From: Sistotremastrum niveocremeum HHB9708
Lineage: Eukaryota; Basidiomycota; Agaricomycetes; Sistotremastrales; Sistotremastraceae
Direction of reading: 5' to 3'
Length of the DNA: 64,000 nucleotides
Assembly (NCBI GenBank): GCA_001630475.1
Contig: KV419431.1
Coordinates: forward strand, 114,089 to 178,088
Below are positions 22,727 to 33,063 of this stretch, piece after piece (position 1 is the stretch's first letter; every line of letters starts with the position of its first letter). A model generated the notes under the pieces. The model worked only from the letters and a program-made list of their open reading frames with translations, was not told the origin of the DNA and searched no databases. The translations under genes were made by a program, and so were the position numbers.

Positions 22727-23170
22727 TGTTTGGCTAAGCCTTCATCCTCCGAGTCCGGCTCCGGATCCTTTTCCGACGCGTGATTTCCTTCGACATGGAC
22801 TGCCATCGTCGACCTACTCCCCGAGATCAAATGATCTCCCAGTCCCTGTCAAATTCTCTCTCATGGCGCAAAGACTCCTGCCGAGTTCACCGAATCATCT
22901 ACGATTTTCCTCCTCCTATAGCTAATGCTCTGGCCGATACAATGAGTCAATGACTGCCCTCTCAGCATGATATCCAAAGTCCGAGTCATCCTCTCCCGAT
23001 TGTCAGGCTTGAACCTGTCCTTTGCGGTTGCTGATCGGCCAATTGATGGTGTCCATGTTCCTGATTCTTATTCAACATGCTGGAGAGAACGGATGAGTTG
23101 GATCTGTGTATTTGGTGGTGGGAAGACATCATAATGATGTAGCACACTGCGGTAATGTTTATTATCTCAT
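22727..23170 (+). pseudogene. F-box relic with only its ends preserved
   Basis: The F-box upstream block (CCTTGTTTGGCTAAGCCTTC) is at 22725-22744. About 115 bp later, ATGGCGCAAAGACTCCTGCC at 22863 matches the first codons of the intact F-box genes (MAQ.LPAE.FHRI..) but is frame-broken. At 23120-23170, GAAGACATCATAATGATGTA, then TTTATTATCTCATTAG, matches the 3' end and UTR of intact copies (tail YYEDMM, then TTTATTATCTCATTTAT). Almost the whole body has been deleted. Confidence 0.7.
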
Positions 23171-23574
23171 TAGAATTTTCATTGATCGATGATATCAATA
23201 TTCTTCACATCGATTAAGTCACCGTCATCCAAATACCCTTCCTATGTCCATCGCCCAATAGCAAATCTTTGACCTCTTAATCCACGAGCCAGTACATCTA
23301 GCTACATCTACGTCTAATCAACGCACCATGCGCACCCCACCCCCAGCACAACTTCCCAACTTCCCAATATCCCAATATCCCACTCGATCAAACTCGATCG
23401 ATCATATCGATCACATCCAAGATCCCACCCATCCCAAACCTGAGAAATATTCCTTTCCAAGCATATAAATTCACGCATCATCCACCTCTCTCACACGTTC
23501 TATCCGCATCAAGCGCACGTACCAAACGATATAAACCGATGCTCAAGTAGTATGATGTGGGGAAGAAATACAGT
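23171..23574. other. 5' flank of secreted peptide gene 2
   Basis: AT-rich and repeat-like stretches are present (TTCCCAACTTCCCAATATCC words, ATCGATCATATCGATCACAT). There is a TATAAA at 23530 and another near 23465. No gene is seen. Confidence 0.5.
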
Positions 23575-23912
23575 ATGAAAGCAATCTTCCTAGTCCTCGG
23601 TCTCATCGCATACGTCTCTGCGCAAGCTTGCGAGACTCCAGGAGGCAGATCGCCCGCAGCCGTCAGTACTGCTCATACTCATACTCATACTCATACTCAG
23701 ATACCCATCTGAGTATCCAGCGATGTTTTGAATTATTGAATTGATATATGATCCAGTGCCGAGCTTTTTGTAATACGTGCTGTGCAGCTAATCCTACTGC
23801 ATTGGAGTGTATACCGCCCAGAACATGTGTGCCGGATTGTGGTGAGTATCTTGCGTATTGTCCGTAGGTGACGGGGGGTCTTATAGTCATGTTCGTTCTA
23901 GCGCTTGAATGA
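23575..23912 (+). CDS. Secreted eight-cysteine peptide 2
   Basis: Three exons: 23575-23661, 23757-23841 and most likely 23902-23912. Introns are GTCAGTAC..TGATCCAG and GTGAGTAT..GTTCTAG. The product is 60 aa. The signal peptide is MKAIFLVLGLIAYVSA; the mature peptide starts QACETPGG and has C-x10-C-x3-C-x2-C-C-x8-C-x5-C-x3-C (CRAFCNTCCAANPTALEC ... CVPDCALE). Exon 2 has exactly the same length (85 nt) as in peptide gene 1. An alternative acceptor, TTATAG at 23881-23886, would give a tail five residues longer. The first intron contains a short CATACT hexamer array. Function is unknown; see the family note in the findings. Confidence 0.8.
23670..23699 (+). repeat. CATACT hexamer microsatellite
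   Basis: About five tandem copies of CATACT (TCATACTCATACTCATACTC...) lie inside intron 1 of secreted peptide gene 2. Confidence 0.8.
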
Positions 23913-23999
23913 GGAGTGTAGGATCGAGTAAAGGGTGAGGACTACGGGAGGGATGGTATTTCTGGTTGTGATAGGATCGAATATACCTAGTATCACGGA

Positions 24000-25575
24000 T
24001 CACTTCTTGTCGTAATGCTCATGATCATCATCCGGATCAACAACATCCCAATACGCCCTACACAGCAAACCACACATCATCAGCATAAGACTAAACCCCA
24101 TATCGGATTGAAGGACGTACGGTGGAATCTCAACTCTTCCCTCCAAGTCGCTCGAAGAGATGCCTGAGGAAACACGCCGAGGATCGATCTTCATCTTGAA
24201 CGTGTTTCCTACGCCTGGGAATGCGATTTTGAGCTCGAACATGTACTATCCCATCATCAATAAAGAGCGTCAAAGTAGGAAAGGAAAGGAGAGAAAGGGG
24301 ACGTACGTGCATCTCGAGTATACCCATATCAAACGAAGGCGACCCACAAAGCTCAAACGTCGAACTAAACGTCACATCCTGACTCCATCTCCCCTCCTTC
24401 CCACCACCCCCTCCCTCATCAATCCAAACAACCTCCCCAACCCTAACATCCGGCCTCTCCCCCCTATCAACTCTCACAACACTCTCCAACGCCTTCCCAG
24501 CTTTTCCGAATCCGCCTACACCGCTGAACTCGGTCGTACGTTTCTCAGTGTTTCCTTTTGCGTTTACGAATGTCTTTTGGAGGAGGATGAATTCGATGTC
24601 GGAGGGGGATGTTGGGGGGAGGGGGAATGTGAATGAGGATGGGTCGGAGGAGGATGAGTGGGGGAGGGGTTTTGAGAATGCGGTAATGTGGATGCTTATA
24701 GGGATGGGTGTGAATCGGGGGAGTGATGGGAGGTCGGGGAGGGATACCTGTTCGGTTGGTGAGTGAGTTCGACGTGATACGATGAGGGAAGGGGGAGACG
24801 AACCTCGACGAGAACTTTTGCATGTCCACCGAATAATAAACCCTTCCGCATACTCATCTCCTCTCTCACAACGCGCGTCTGAACTCCTTTCATCTCCCTC
24901 CTCCCATTCCCATACCCATTATCGTCAAAAGGTAAAAACGGAAACGGACCATAGAGCCGTACATTCGATTTATACCACGCAGCTTTCTTCCCTGTTACTT
25001 TAACATGATACTGCACTGATCCTTTCGCTTGATGAGAGCTGCTTTGGAATGCGTGTGAGGGAGGGAGAGAATGATCGGATGGGATGGTGAATGAGAATGG
25101 GTATTGGACGACTTCGTTGGATGGGGATGGGTGGTCGGAAGAACGCCAGATCGAAAGCGATTGTGAGAGGAACTCGTTCTTCCCGTAGAACGTCATTACT
25201 GTTTCCCCGGTGGAGACCATGACTCTCCTAATCATCTTTCAGCACTTCCAGCACTTCGAACCTTCGAGAAAAGCGAACGTACGTTTTGACGACGCCTATC
25301 AATTCAACGACTACCTCCTCGACATTCTTCTGCCCTACAACTCCCAGATCGACGCATACGATTCCATCGATTTTGGATCCGGGGTGTGTGAGAGATGGGG
25401 TGTATAGGAGCGACAGACCGTCGCGGGATGGTGTAGGTTTCGTGCCTCTTGCGGCGGTGTTGATGGATGCAAAGGTCGTGCCAGTGCTGGGAGCGTTGAC
25501 ATCTTTCACATCGCTGGCATCGTTGGAGGTATTGGACGAATGAGAATGAGAACGATGAAAGCCGAGTTTATGCAT
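24000..25575 (-). CDS. Arrestin-like protein 1
   Basis: A multi-exon gene. Exon 1 is 25575-25283 (starts MHKLGFHRSH; ends ...VELIGVVKT). Exon 2 runs from 25227 (RVMVSTGETVMTFYGKNEF ... FTIPSDHSLPPSHAF ... GSVQYHVKVTGKKAAWYKS ... MRKGLLFGGHAKVLVE). Later exons hold VSLPDLPSLPRF ... VGGFGKAGKALE ... WSQDVTFSSTFEL and KIAFPGVGNTFKMKI, and the last ends AYWDVVDPDDDHEHYDKK. The GSVQYHVKVTG beta-strand block and the two beta-rich halves fit the arrestin N/C fold of fungal arrestin-related proteins, which act as adaptors for ubiquitin-ligase-driven sorting of membrane proteins. No PPxY motif was obvious. The gene at 42409 is a close paralogue with matching intron positions. Exact boundaries of the 3' exons are approximate. 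Confidence 0.75.
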
Positions 25576-26803
25576 ATTCTTTGATGTTGATAGAAGGGCT
25601 CATGTCTGCGGAATGAGTCGAGGTTTAAATATTGATGTGAGGGAGGTGGAGCGCAGACGCGCAGCAGCGGCAGTATGGAAATATCACGGATATCAGACTG
25701 TGCCGAATTGATATTGGTGAATTATGAGAGTGAGCGCTTCGCTGCGGATGTTTTTCTTGGCATGCGTATGAGGTGTTGATGAGTTATATGGTGCGATGTG
25801 ATGTGGTGGATTGATGGTGGGTTTGATGGTGGGGGTTTGGGAGAAGAGGGCGGAGTTTGAGGTGGATACTTCAATGCATCGTCATTCTGTGAGTACGAGT
25901 ACTAGTGTGATCAGGGTGATTGGATGGGACTGCATGTAGTAGAGAGGAATGAAGAACGAAGAATGAAGAAGCGACGATCCTCCACGAACGAAGACGAAAA
26001 TGAAATTGAACGGTACGAGTTCTCCTCCCTGCTCTGAATCCTTCTGGTGATTGTCTTGCTTGGCGTGATGTATGATGTATGAGTTGTTGACGTCGAGTAT
26101 GATTGGATGAGATCTTCCTCCATGGCGTGACTTGTGAGTCGGCGGTGGAATGAAGAAGATTTGGTGGCGGGATTCGCTTGGATGCGTTACGCGTATGCTC
26201 CAATTAGCCAAGTCGCGATCGAATATCCTGTGATGGGAGAAGACAGTCAAGGCGAATAGCGCGTAAGTTGTCGATGAGGTAGTGTAAGCGGTGAAAATCG
26301 AGTTTCGAATCGATAGATGAAGTGTAACAGGAGAGGTGAGAGGAGAGGATGACGGCGCCTTGTGCGCGGTCCAATGTCTTGCTGGGCGTGCATACGACTC
26401 GGAGCTGTTGATTGAGCGTTTGGAGGATGACGTGGTGTGAGGTGGTCTGGTTAATAGGGTGGGCGGTTGCGTCTGAGTCGGTGGTGGAGACATGAATAGA
26501 TGGTGCGTTCCAAGTACTGTACTTAGTAGACGTCGTGCATCGAACCGATGTGCGCTGCCAGGTATATAATCCTTGAGTTAATTTTGAGGTACATGTAATC
26601 ATTAGCGCAGTAATCAACTTGAGGTTCAAGGCATTCAAGGACAGAAGAAGAGAATGGGAATCGATTCCATTACACAGCGCATATGGTAAAAACAAGAATG
26701 AGACACTAGTACTCGCAGTCAAAAAACATAGTGCCAGGGCGAGCAACGCCACAGGAGAAAGAAGCGATGAAACCGAGCATGTGGTAGAAAAGAGACACAA
26801 AAC
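25576..26803. other. Intergenic
   Basis: This is the promoter side of arrestin-like gene 1 and the 3' flank of the synthetase-like gene. Two overlapping minus-strand frames of about 200 codons (25882-26493 and 26204-26800) are low-complexity (Ser/Thr/Leu), lack domains and overlap in different frames. I do not call either a gene. Confidence 0.5.
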
Positions 26804-29800
26804 TCAAAGCTTCTCCTTCATCTCGTCTCTTTTCATCCCGCTGCCCTTCGAGCCCAAACCCATATTCTCCCTCCTATCAGCCTCAAACAACCCCCCCAAA
26901 TAATCCACCGAATAATTCCTAAAAAGCCTCTCCGGGCTCCTAACCCATCTCTCAACTTCCCTAAAAAGAACCTTCTCATCCCTCCCAAGTTCTTTCATCC
27001 GTTCCCAACTTAACAAATAATCTTTACGCTCGGATTTGAGGTATGTGTAAGCGTGTTGGCGGACGTAGAGCGATTTGGAGAGTTTGGATGAAGACCAGTC
27101 TGTTATCAGGGGGGCGTAGAGTATTACTGGTGGTGGTGGGACGGATATGGAGGAGAGATCGAAGGGTGTGGGCGCGGTGATTGAGGAGGTGATAGAGGAG
27201 GAGTTGAAGTTGCTTGCGTTCGTGATGGTGGGAGTGTGATTGACGCTGCGGTGAGCGGAGGTGTTGGTGGCATCGATGGGGTGAGGATGAGATGGACCGG
27301 AGAGACGGGGAAGTTGACGCCAAAGAAGTTGTTCTTGATAGAATCCCGAATAATCGGCACCTGTAACGCGCATATGAAGTCTCTGGCGCTCCTCCGTCTC
27401 CGTGGTTGTCTTCGTCCCATCATTACTAGTGCGAACTGTCGAATTGGAGAGTGAAGGATCGATATGGCCAGGTCGAGAGAACGCAAGTCGACTTTGCATC
27501 GTGTCTTCAGCGTAAGCAACGGTACGCACGAGATTCCGCAAAGGGGTATTGAACTCGATATTCCTCGCTCCACCCTCCGAAGGAATGACAGTCCAATACC
27601 CATGCTCCGGACAATGGAAACTAATGTTCACTTTCCCCCCATCAGTCTGGTATAAATTCCTCCGTCCATGTTTCTCCGCATACCCACACCCCCCGACAGG
27701 ACAAGCTGATCTCATCGCCAAAACCCCATAAGCAGGACTCATCTCCAACCCAAGCCCCTCATGCAACTTAACCAACCTCTCAACAATCTCCGGAATCTGA
27801 GGCAGAGACATCAAATCGTCTTGTCTTCTTATAGTATATGGAACGGAGCGTCCGATGAAGGCGTGGAGAGAGGCGAGGAGCGCTTCGTAGTCTGGGATGA
27901 AGCGAGACATTGCGTGGGTGTTTCGGTGGGATTTTTGATATATTATTCCGGAGATGGGATCTTTGTGGGTTTTTGCGTTGTCGGGTGCTGTGTCGACGAG
28001 GTCGAGTTGGAGTTCGATGCGGAGGTCGTAGGGGGTCCATTGTGGATTCGGTTTCGGATCGTTCGGTTTCGAATCGAAGTTGCCGTTAACATTTGGGGTA
28101 GAGTCGGAGGGAGTGGTTTGGGCAGTATGATATCGAGCCAATTCACGCGCGATGATGAACGCAAGCGCAAACGTAACGATAGTCCCAGCATGCGGACTAT
28201 TATTTGGCTGCGCCCCAAAATGAATGATGAGCGTCGTCGGAGGGATTGTGCGAGGCGCGTTGAGAGGCTGTTTTGGAGATGGAAATGCCTTATCTGGTTG
28301 ATTGGCGCTTGTCGCTGATACTGCGGGGGATGAATCGGGAGGTGGGACCTGATCGTGAGAGTGGGTACGAATCGGGATATGGGATGCCTTGATGAGTGTT
28401 TTGACGTCATCCGTCAATGGAGTCAATGGAAGGTGTTTCGAGGAGTCGGGAGAAGAAATATGAAGTATATGAGGCGAATCGCTAGCTCTCGCGATCTGAG
28501 ATACGTTCTCACTTCGATCGATCGATGCAGGTGCACCGGTGCGAGATTCCGAGAAAGAAGAAGGAAACCGGGGAGGAGGTTTATCGGTAGCTTGATTCTG
28601 TGAGACTCTCACAGATCTAGCACCGCTCTCCATTTTATTAGATGCGTGAGACGTCGACACATCTCCAACTCCGGAAGAGGAAGTCGTTCGAGTCGTAGAG
28701 TTGAGCTTGGAAGATCCATCGGTATTTGAGTAAGGATGGTCGATGGAATCTTTGAGGTATTCCATTAGACTCATCCCATCCGTCTTCGAAGGAATGGGAT
28801 TAGGTAAGTTCGATGGGGAGGTCGTGTCTTGAGTCGTTGGGGAGGTTTCATGAGAAGGATGTGGAAGTGCGGAGCGAGAGCGGATTCCGCCACGCGCTGG
28901 ATCGAGCATCGACGCTTGATCATCTGATGCTGAACCATTCGCTGCATCCTTCGCATTACTAGTGTCCTTCGCATCGGTTCCAGAGATCGCATTAGGAGAA
29001 GGAATAGTAGCGTCGAAAGAAGAAAGAGGAACATCCGGATCCAATCCCAGATATCGAAATATCGCTCCAACAAAATTTTTCTGATAAATATAACTCCCCG
29101 CTCCGAGCGGATCGTGCACTTGTCCGTCGTGCATCGTGTAGAAGCGTTCGAAGGAGGGGTCGAGGGGTGGGAAACACGTTTTGAGAGCATCGAGGGAATG
29201 CAGAAGGTTGGTGAGATGTTTATGGGTGTTATTGGAGCCTTGGGAGGGATCGGCGTCAGGAACGGTGTCGTTCTTGAGCGTATCGAACATCTCGGAGATG
29301 TTCGAAGAAGCGAGACTAATCGTCTTCGCTTTAGCTGGTGTAGCAGATTTGGATGAGGAAACATCATCAGCGGCACCGCCGCTTCCGTTCCCTAGACCCT
29401 TGCCATTCTTCATAGAAGAATCGGAAGCAAGACGCATCGTCTGTACTTTATCTGCTTTACCAGCAGATTCGAGTTTAGGAGAGGGAACATCATCAGCGAT
29501 ACTGCCTCCATTCCCTACACCCCTATCCTTAACTGATTTCGCAGTCCCAGGATCAAGAACATTGTTCTTCATAGAAGTCGTAGTGAGACTTTTCGTCATC
29601 ACTTTAGGGCTAGAATCCACTTTGGATGAAGGATGTGAAACATCCTTAGCGCTGACACCTGGATCAACCTGGGGACCAGACTTGACTGATTCAGTCAGCA
29701 GATCAAAGAGGTGTACATCACCTCTATCTTTGCCATCGATCCTTTCGGATTGATAATCCTCAGGGAGGGGGTGCAACCCCTCCCCGACATCGATAACAAT

Positions 29801-29983
29801 TTTATCGATTTTTTCAATAGCAATATTCCTATTGCCATCGATTTTCGTCAACGTGCCAGCAATACTGGCACGCATCTCATCGTCCCATTTCTCAGCGAGA
29901 GAAATTCGCACTTGGGAGAGGAGATCTTCCAATTTCTTTCGAAGGAATTCGAGGTCTTGAGTACTGAAATTCGGATAGGACAT
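26804..29983 (-). CDS. Large protein with class-I aminoacyl-tRNA-synthetase-like signatures (1059 aa)
   Basis: A single exon. The N-terminal ~80 residues look helical (MSYPNFSTQDLEFLRKKLED). A long Ser/Asp/Lys-rich low-complexity region follows, with a folded patch near residue 255 (HLTNLLHSLDALKTCFPPLD). The C-terminal half is the conserved part. TLIIHFGAQPNNSPHAGTIV near residue 588 resembles the HIGH-type loop of class I synthetases (P-x4-HxG). A possible zinc site is formed by SACPVGGCGYAEKH (about 761) and FHCPEHGYW (about 793). WSSSKLSKSLYV near 970 resembles a KMSKS loop. The HIGH-then-KMSKS order and spacing fit a class-I nucleotidyl-transferase fold, perhaps closest in style to class-I lysyl-tRNA synthetase. 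The size, disordered N-terminus and altered motifs suggest a non-canonical role. I do not assign a substrate. Confidence 0.6.
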   Translation of the reverse strand: MSYPNFSTQDLEFLRKKLEDLLSQVRISLAEKWDDEMRASIAGTLTKIDGNRNIAIEKIDKIVIDVGEGLHPLPEDYQSERIDGKDRGDVHLFDLLTESVKSGPQVDPGVSAKDVSHPSSKVDSSPKVMTKSLTTTSMKNNVLDPGTAKSVKDRGVGNGGSIADDVPSPKLESAGKADKVQTMRLASDSSMKNGKGLGNGSGGAADDVSSSKSATPAKAKTISLASSNISEMFDTLKNDTVPDADPSQGSNNTHKHLTNLLHSLDALKTCFPPLDPSFERFYTMHDGQVHDPLGAGSYIYQKNFVGAIFRYLGLDPDVPLSSFDATIPSPNAISGTDAKDTSNAKDAANGSASDDQASMLDPARGGIRSRSALPHPSHETSPTTQDTTSPSNLPNPIPSKTDGMSLMEYLKDSIDHPYSNTDGSSKLNSTTRTTSSSGVGDVSTSHASNKMESGARSVRVSQNQATDKPPPRFPSSFSESRTGAPASIDRSENVSQIARASDSPHILHISSPDSSKHLPLTPLTDDVKTLIKASHIPIRTHSHDQVPPPDSSPAVSATSANQPDKAFPSPKQPLNAPRTIPPTTLIIHFGAQPNNSPHAGTIVTFALAFIIARELARYHTAQTTPSDSTPNVNGNFDSKPNDPKPNPQWTPYDLRIELQLDLVDTAPDNAKTHKDPISGIIYQKSHRNTHAMSRFIPDYEALLASLHAFIGRSVPYTIRRQDDLMSLPQIPEIVERLVKLHEGLGLEMSPAYGVLAMRSACPVGGCGYAEKHGRRNLYQTDGGKVNISFHCPEHGYWTVIPSEGGARNIEFNTPLRNLVRTVAYAEDTMQSRLAFSRPGHIDPSLSNSTVRTSNDGTKTTTETEERQRLHMRVTGADYSGFYQEQLLWRQLPRLSGPSHPHPIDATNTSAHRSVNHTPTITNASNFNSSSITSSITAPTPFDLSSISVPPPPVILYAPLITDWSSSKLSKSLYVRQHAYTYLKSERKDYLLSWERMKELGRDEKVLFREVERWVRSPERLFRNYSVDYLGGLFEADRRENMGLGSKGSGMKRDEMKEKL

Positions 29984-31389
29984 TTTCTTCTTCGATTGTA
30001 ACGAGACTTATTGGTGAGTTTGAGGGCTTGGAAGCTTGAGTTAGCGAGATTTGCTGGGGAAGGAGGGGAGGGGAGAGCGCAGAGAGCAGAGAGCTTATAT
30101 ACCCGACCGAGATCCGTCGGTTCCGAGACATCCTCGTAAATTTGCACGTTCGCGGGTATGGGTATGACTTGTCGAGGGGTGTGTATGACTGTATGACTAG
30201 TCCTTTGATCATAATGATCGAGATGAGTCATTCCGAGCTAAACGGGGTGAATTTAGCAGAATCGGACTAGTACGACTACGTGCTAATTGCAGTGCTAATA
30301 TTGTTACGGGAAGGACCCGCGACGCCACCATGCGGTCCTGCCCACATTTCCCCTCGAGGAACCCCTTTTCACTCGTCGCCCACCGATCATGCGCATGCGC
30401 CGTTGCTTGAAGAAATTGAAGAAAATTTCGAGGGGTGGTATAGACCGTACGGTCATTTGTCGGGATGCCGAGCTGAGATGCCGAAAATGCCGCAATGCCG
30501 AAAGGATCAAAATAGGCGCTGAGTCATTCTTGATTTGGGTCGAAAACTTTTTTGGGATGAGCTGGATGCCCGGGGCCCAGTCATAGTACCGCGCTGGGCC
30601 GTAGAAATTGCAAGGCAGTGCGCAGCGCGCGCAGCCCTAAGCTCGCCTGGTTTGTCGGTTCTTGATTATCGACTACGATGCCGCCATAGCCGCCATAGCC
30701 GCCCCTCGACTCGGATGATATACTCGTCCGCTCAACATGTTTCAGGATATTCCAGGCCTACGGTCATTTGAGGAAGACTGATGAGAATCCGAGAGGTCAT
30801 AATTGGCCAAAGAACGCAGGCCAAACGCGCGATGTCGAGTAGCATAGCGGCCGATTTAAGCCGCGCTCGCCAATTACTAGTATTCGCCGTTGAAACACGA
30901 GAGAGAGACATACTAGCGATAGTCGGGAATTCTTGGCGGTCCGGTGGTACATGGTTAGTGGATGCCGGCCGAGTAACTAGTGCTAGGATAGTTTGATTTT
31001 GGGCAAGTAGAGTGTGGGCAGGCGTCGCCGGGTGATGAGAAGACAGATGAATAGTCGTGGGACGGCCATGCTGTTACTGTAGCGGAGTCACGGAATCTGT
31101 GCTGGCGAGTCGAAATAGTGGAATTTGGTGGAAAGACTTTGAGATCGTGTAATCGAAGGATGTTGTCTCTTACTATGACGAGAGAAAATTGATGAGAGGG
31201 AGCCTGAGAGGGCTCGACAAGGGTCTAGTTAGCAGAGTCAAGCTGAGAGATGAAGTTGCACTGAGGGTCTGAAGAGATCGTACCTTTCACATGCCATATG
31301 ACGCCCATCTCCCACATCCACTGGCAGCTCTCGATCTCTTTACAGGAGCCACCACTTGACAACGCATTGTCTACACCTTCTCTCTTCCC
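29984..31389. other. Intergenic
   Basis: This is the promoter of the synthetase-like gene, then unassigned sequence. A short GCCGCCATA repeat lies near 30680. No gene is recognised. Confidence 0.5.
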
Positions 31390-31770
31390 GATTGCGAGAA
31401 CAGCGTCGCCAGAACTCGAAACTACGCAAACGCCTCGTATTTCAGTTGACATACGGGTAGAACGCCCTTGAAATCGCCTTGAGTGTAGTTACACACTTTG
31501 AGATCTTGACAGTCTATTCTGAGAGTCCTCAAAGAGTCTTTCGGTCCCGCGAGAATATCCTAGATTATTCGGTGGAACTTGGAAAATCTCGGGAGGACTT
31601 CAGGCAATGATCCTCGGGAGGAGGGGAAGTGGAAATTTCTCCAGGTCGTTCAACGCGTCTGGAAAGAACTTTTAGGTCATTTCACACAAAGATGGGGCCT
31701 GGCTCACCTTGTGAGGCGGAGAGAGGAGGAGAAAGGAATTAAAAGTCGCCAAACAAGACCAAACTTTGTA
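31390..31770 (-). pseudogene. F-box relic (5' end only)
   Basis: Minus-strand sequence from about 31608 matches the start of intact F-box genes (the plus strand reads TAGATTATTCGGTGGAA, as in TTCGGTGGAATATCTCGGCG at their 5' ends). It continues with a degraded match to the second half of the F-box domain (TGTG.ACTACACTCA.GGCGATTTCA near 31490). The upstream block is recognisable at 31743-31770 (GTCGCCAAACAAGACCAAAC on the plus strand). No 3' end was found. Multiple frame breaks are present. Confidence 0.6.
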
Positions 31771-32303
31771 AGGCCTTCCACGACGACACTGCTGGCGACG
31801 ATTTGATATCTAATGCCATCCATCCTCTCAGCAGCAGCCTAAATTTCACGATCGAGATCTCAGACGTGCCCAAAGTCCAGAAAAAGCCTTACTGTCATCG
31901 TCTTCCTGGCGAACTTGAAGCTGCTTCTCGTCCACCTCTTCTTGAGCCCATCACTGGACACAACGCACGTTTTCTTTTGAGATAATACTACTCAATATTA
32001 TCATCAAATCAGCACTTAGTGGCAACCATCTCCATACCCGGCGCTGAGATTCGATGACACTCGGACAGGCTACCTCAGCTTTTGGCCCTCAATCAGCCAC
32101 GGAGACGAATCGACTTGAGAAGAATTGGATGTATTGAAGAGAGGAGGGGGACGAATGCGATAAGGATCAAGCCCAGCCGGATGCCGTTGGCTGTTTACAT
32201 GTACTAGAGCGATTGGACGCAATCAGTTGAGATTTCGCTTATCATGTATCAACTTATCGCATATCAGACTGCTTCTCCATCCCTCCATCCCTCCATCCAC
32301 CAC
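31771..32303. other. Intergenic
   Basis: No gene is seen. A short TCCATCCC microsatellite lies at about 32277-32298. Confidence 0.5.
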
Positions 32304-32622
32304 CTATTCGAGTTCTACATTACCCGCCCACCAACTAACATCAGAATACTCCACAACCACCACGACTTTACACAAAACTCACCGCAATCAGGAATACAAG
32401 TAGGATGCATTATACCACCGCACTCTACCGCCGTCGGATTATCAGCACAGCACGCTTTACAAAATGCCCTGCACTAATCCAACATCAAATCTCCATAAGG
32501 AATCACAGAATATTGGGCAAAGCAGTATCACTGACGTTAGCAGGCGTTCTTGACGGTGGATCTTCGCATGCTTTGGCTGAGACGTAGGCTATCAGACAGA
32601 GGATGAGGAAAGCTGCTTTCAT
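32304..32622 (-). CDS. Secreted eight-cysteine peptide 3
   Basis: Three exons on the minus strand: 32622-32536, 32473-32383 and 32314-32304. Introns are GTCAGTGA..GGATTAG and GTGAGTTT..AATGTAG. The product is 62 aa. The signal peptide is MKAAFLILCLIAYVSA; the mature part starts KACEDPPSRTPAN. The pattern is C-x10-C-x3-C-x2-C-C-x8-C-x7-C-x3-C (CRAFCKACCADNPTAVEC ... CIPDCELE). The last exon was chosen because its three codons (ELE) match the length and character of the other copies. It is closest in sequence to peptide gene 2 (shared IAYVSA, CRAFC, ANPTA-type core). Confidence 0.78.
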
Positions 32623-33063
32623 CTTGGACGAGCTGAGTGTTCAGGATTCTGTCTTGATTGTATGCCATTTTTCGGGTGCGAGCGTCTGATTGGGGGCGCT
32701 CTGAGAACGTGAGAGGAGAACTGGATAATGCGTGAATCGGTGAACTACGAGAGGAAGAATTCTCATGTCATTGAACTGAGCGCTGATCGATCAACTATAG
32801 CTGGTACTGTATGTCGTGTATTCAATAACTACGTAATGGTATGCGCATAGTGCAGTCGTCAACAGGTACGCATACGATCGCGAGCTCGGGACAATGGACC
32901 GCCGTCCAAGATGTTCGTCTCGGGAATTGAGAGCTCGACAAATTGCTTGACGCGATGGAAGTAGAAGAATACTAGTACATGAACGTTGATGAGTGCGTTC
33001 TGACCGGTAAAGGATACAGATACAGATACATAAATGAGATAATAAATTGAAATGTTGCTGCTG
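32623..33063. other. 5' flank of secreted peptide gene 3 and 3' flank of the F-box gene
   Basis: No gene is seen. The right end holds the F-box 3'UTR word ATAAATGAGATAATAAATTG (plus strand), also found after other F-box copies. Confidence 0.5.

Noticed and set aside
25882-26800. Two ~200-codon minus-strand frames
   Set aside because: They overlap in different frames, are low-complexity and show no domain or splice logic.
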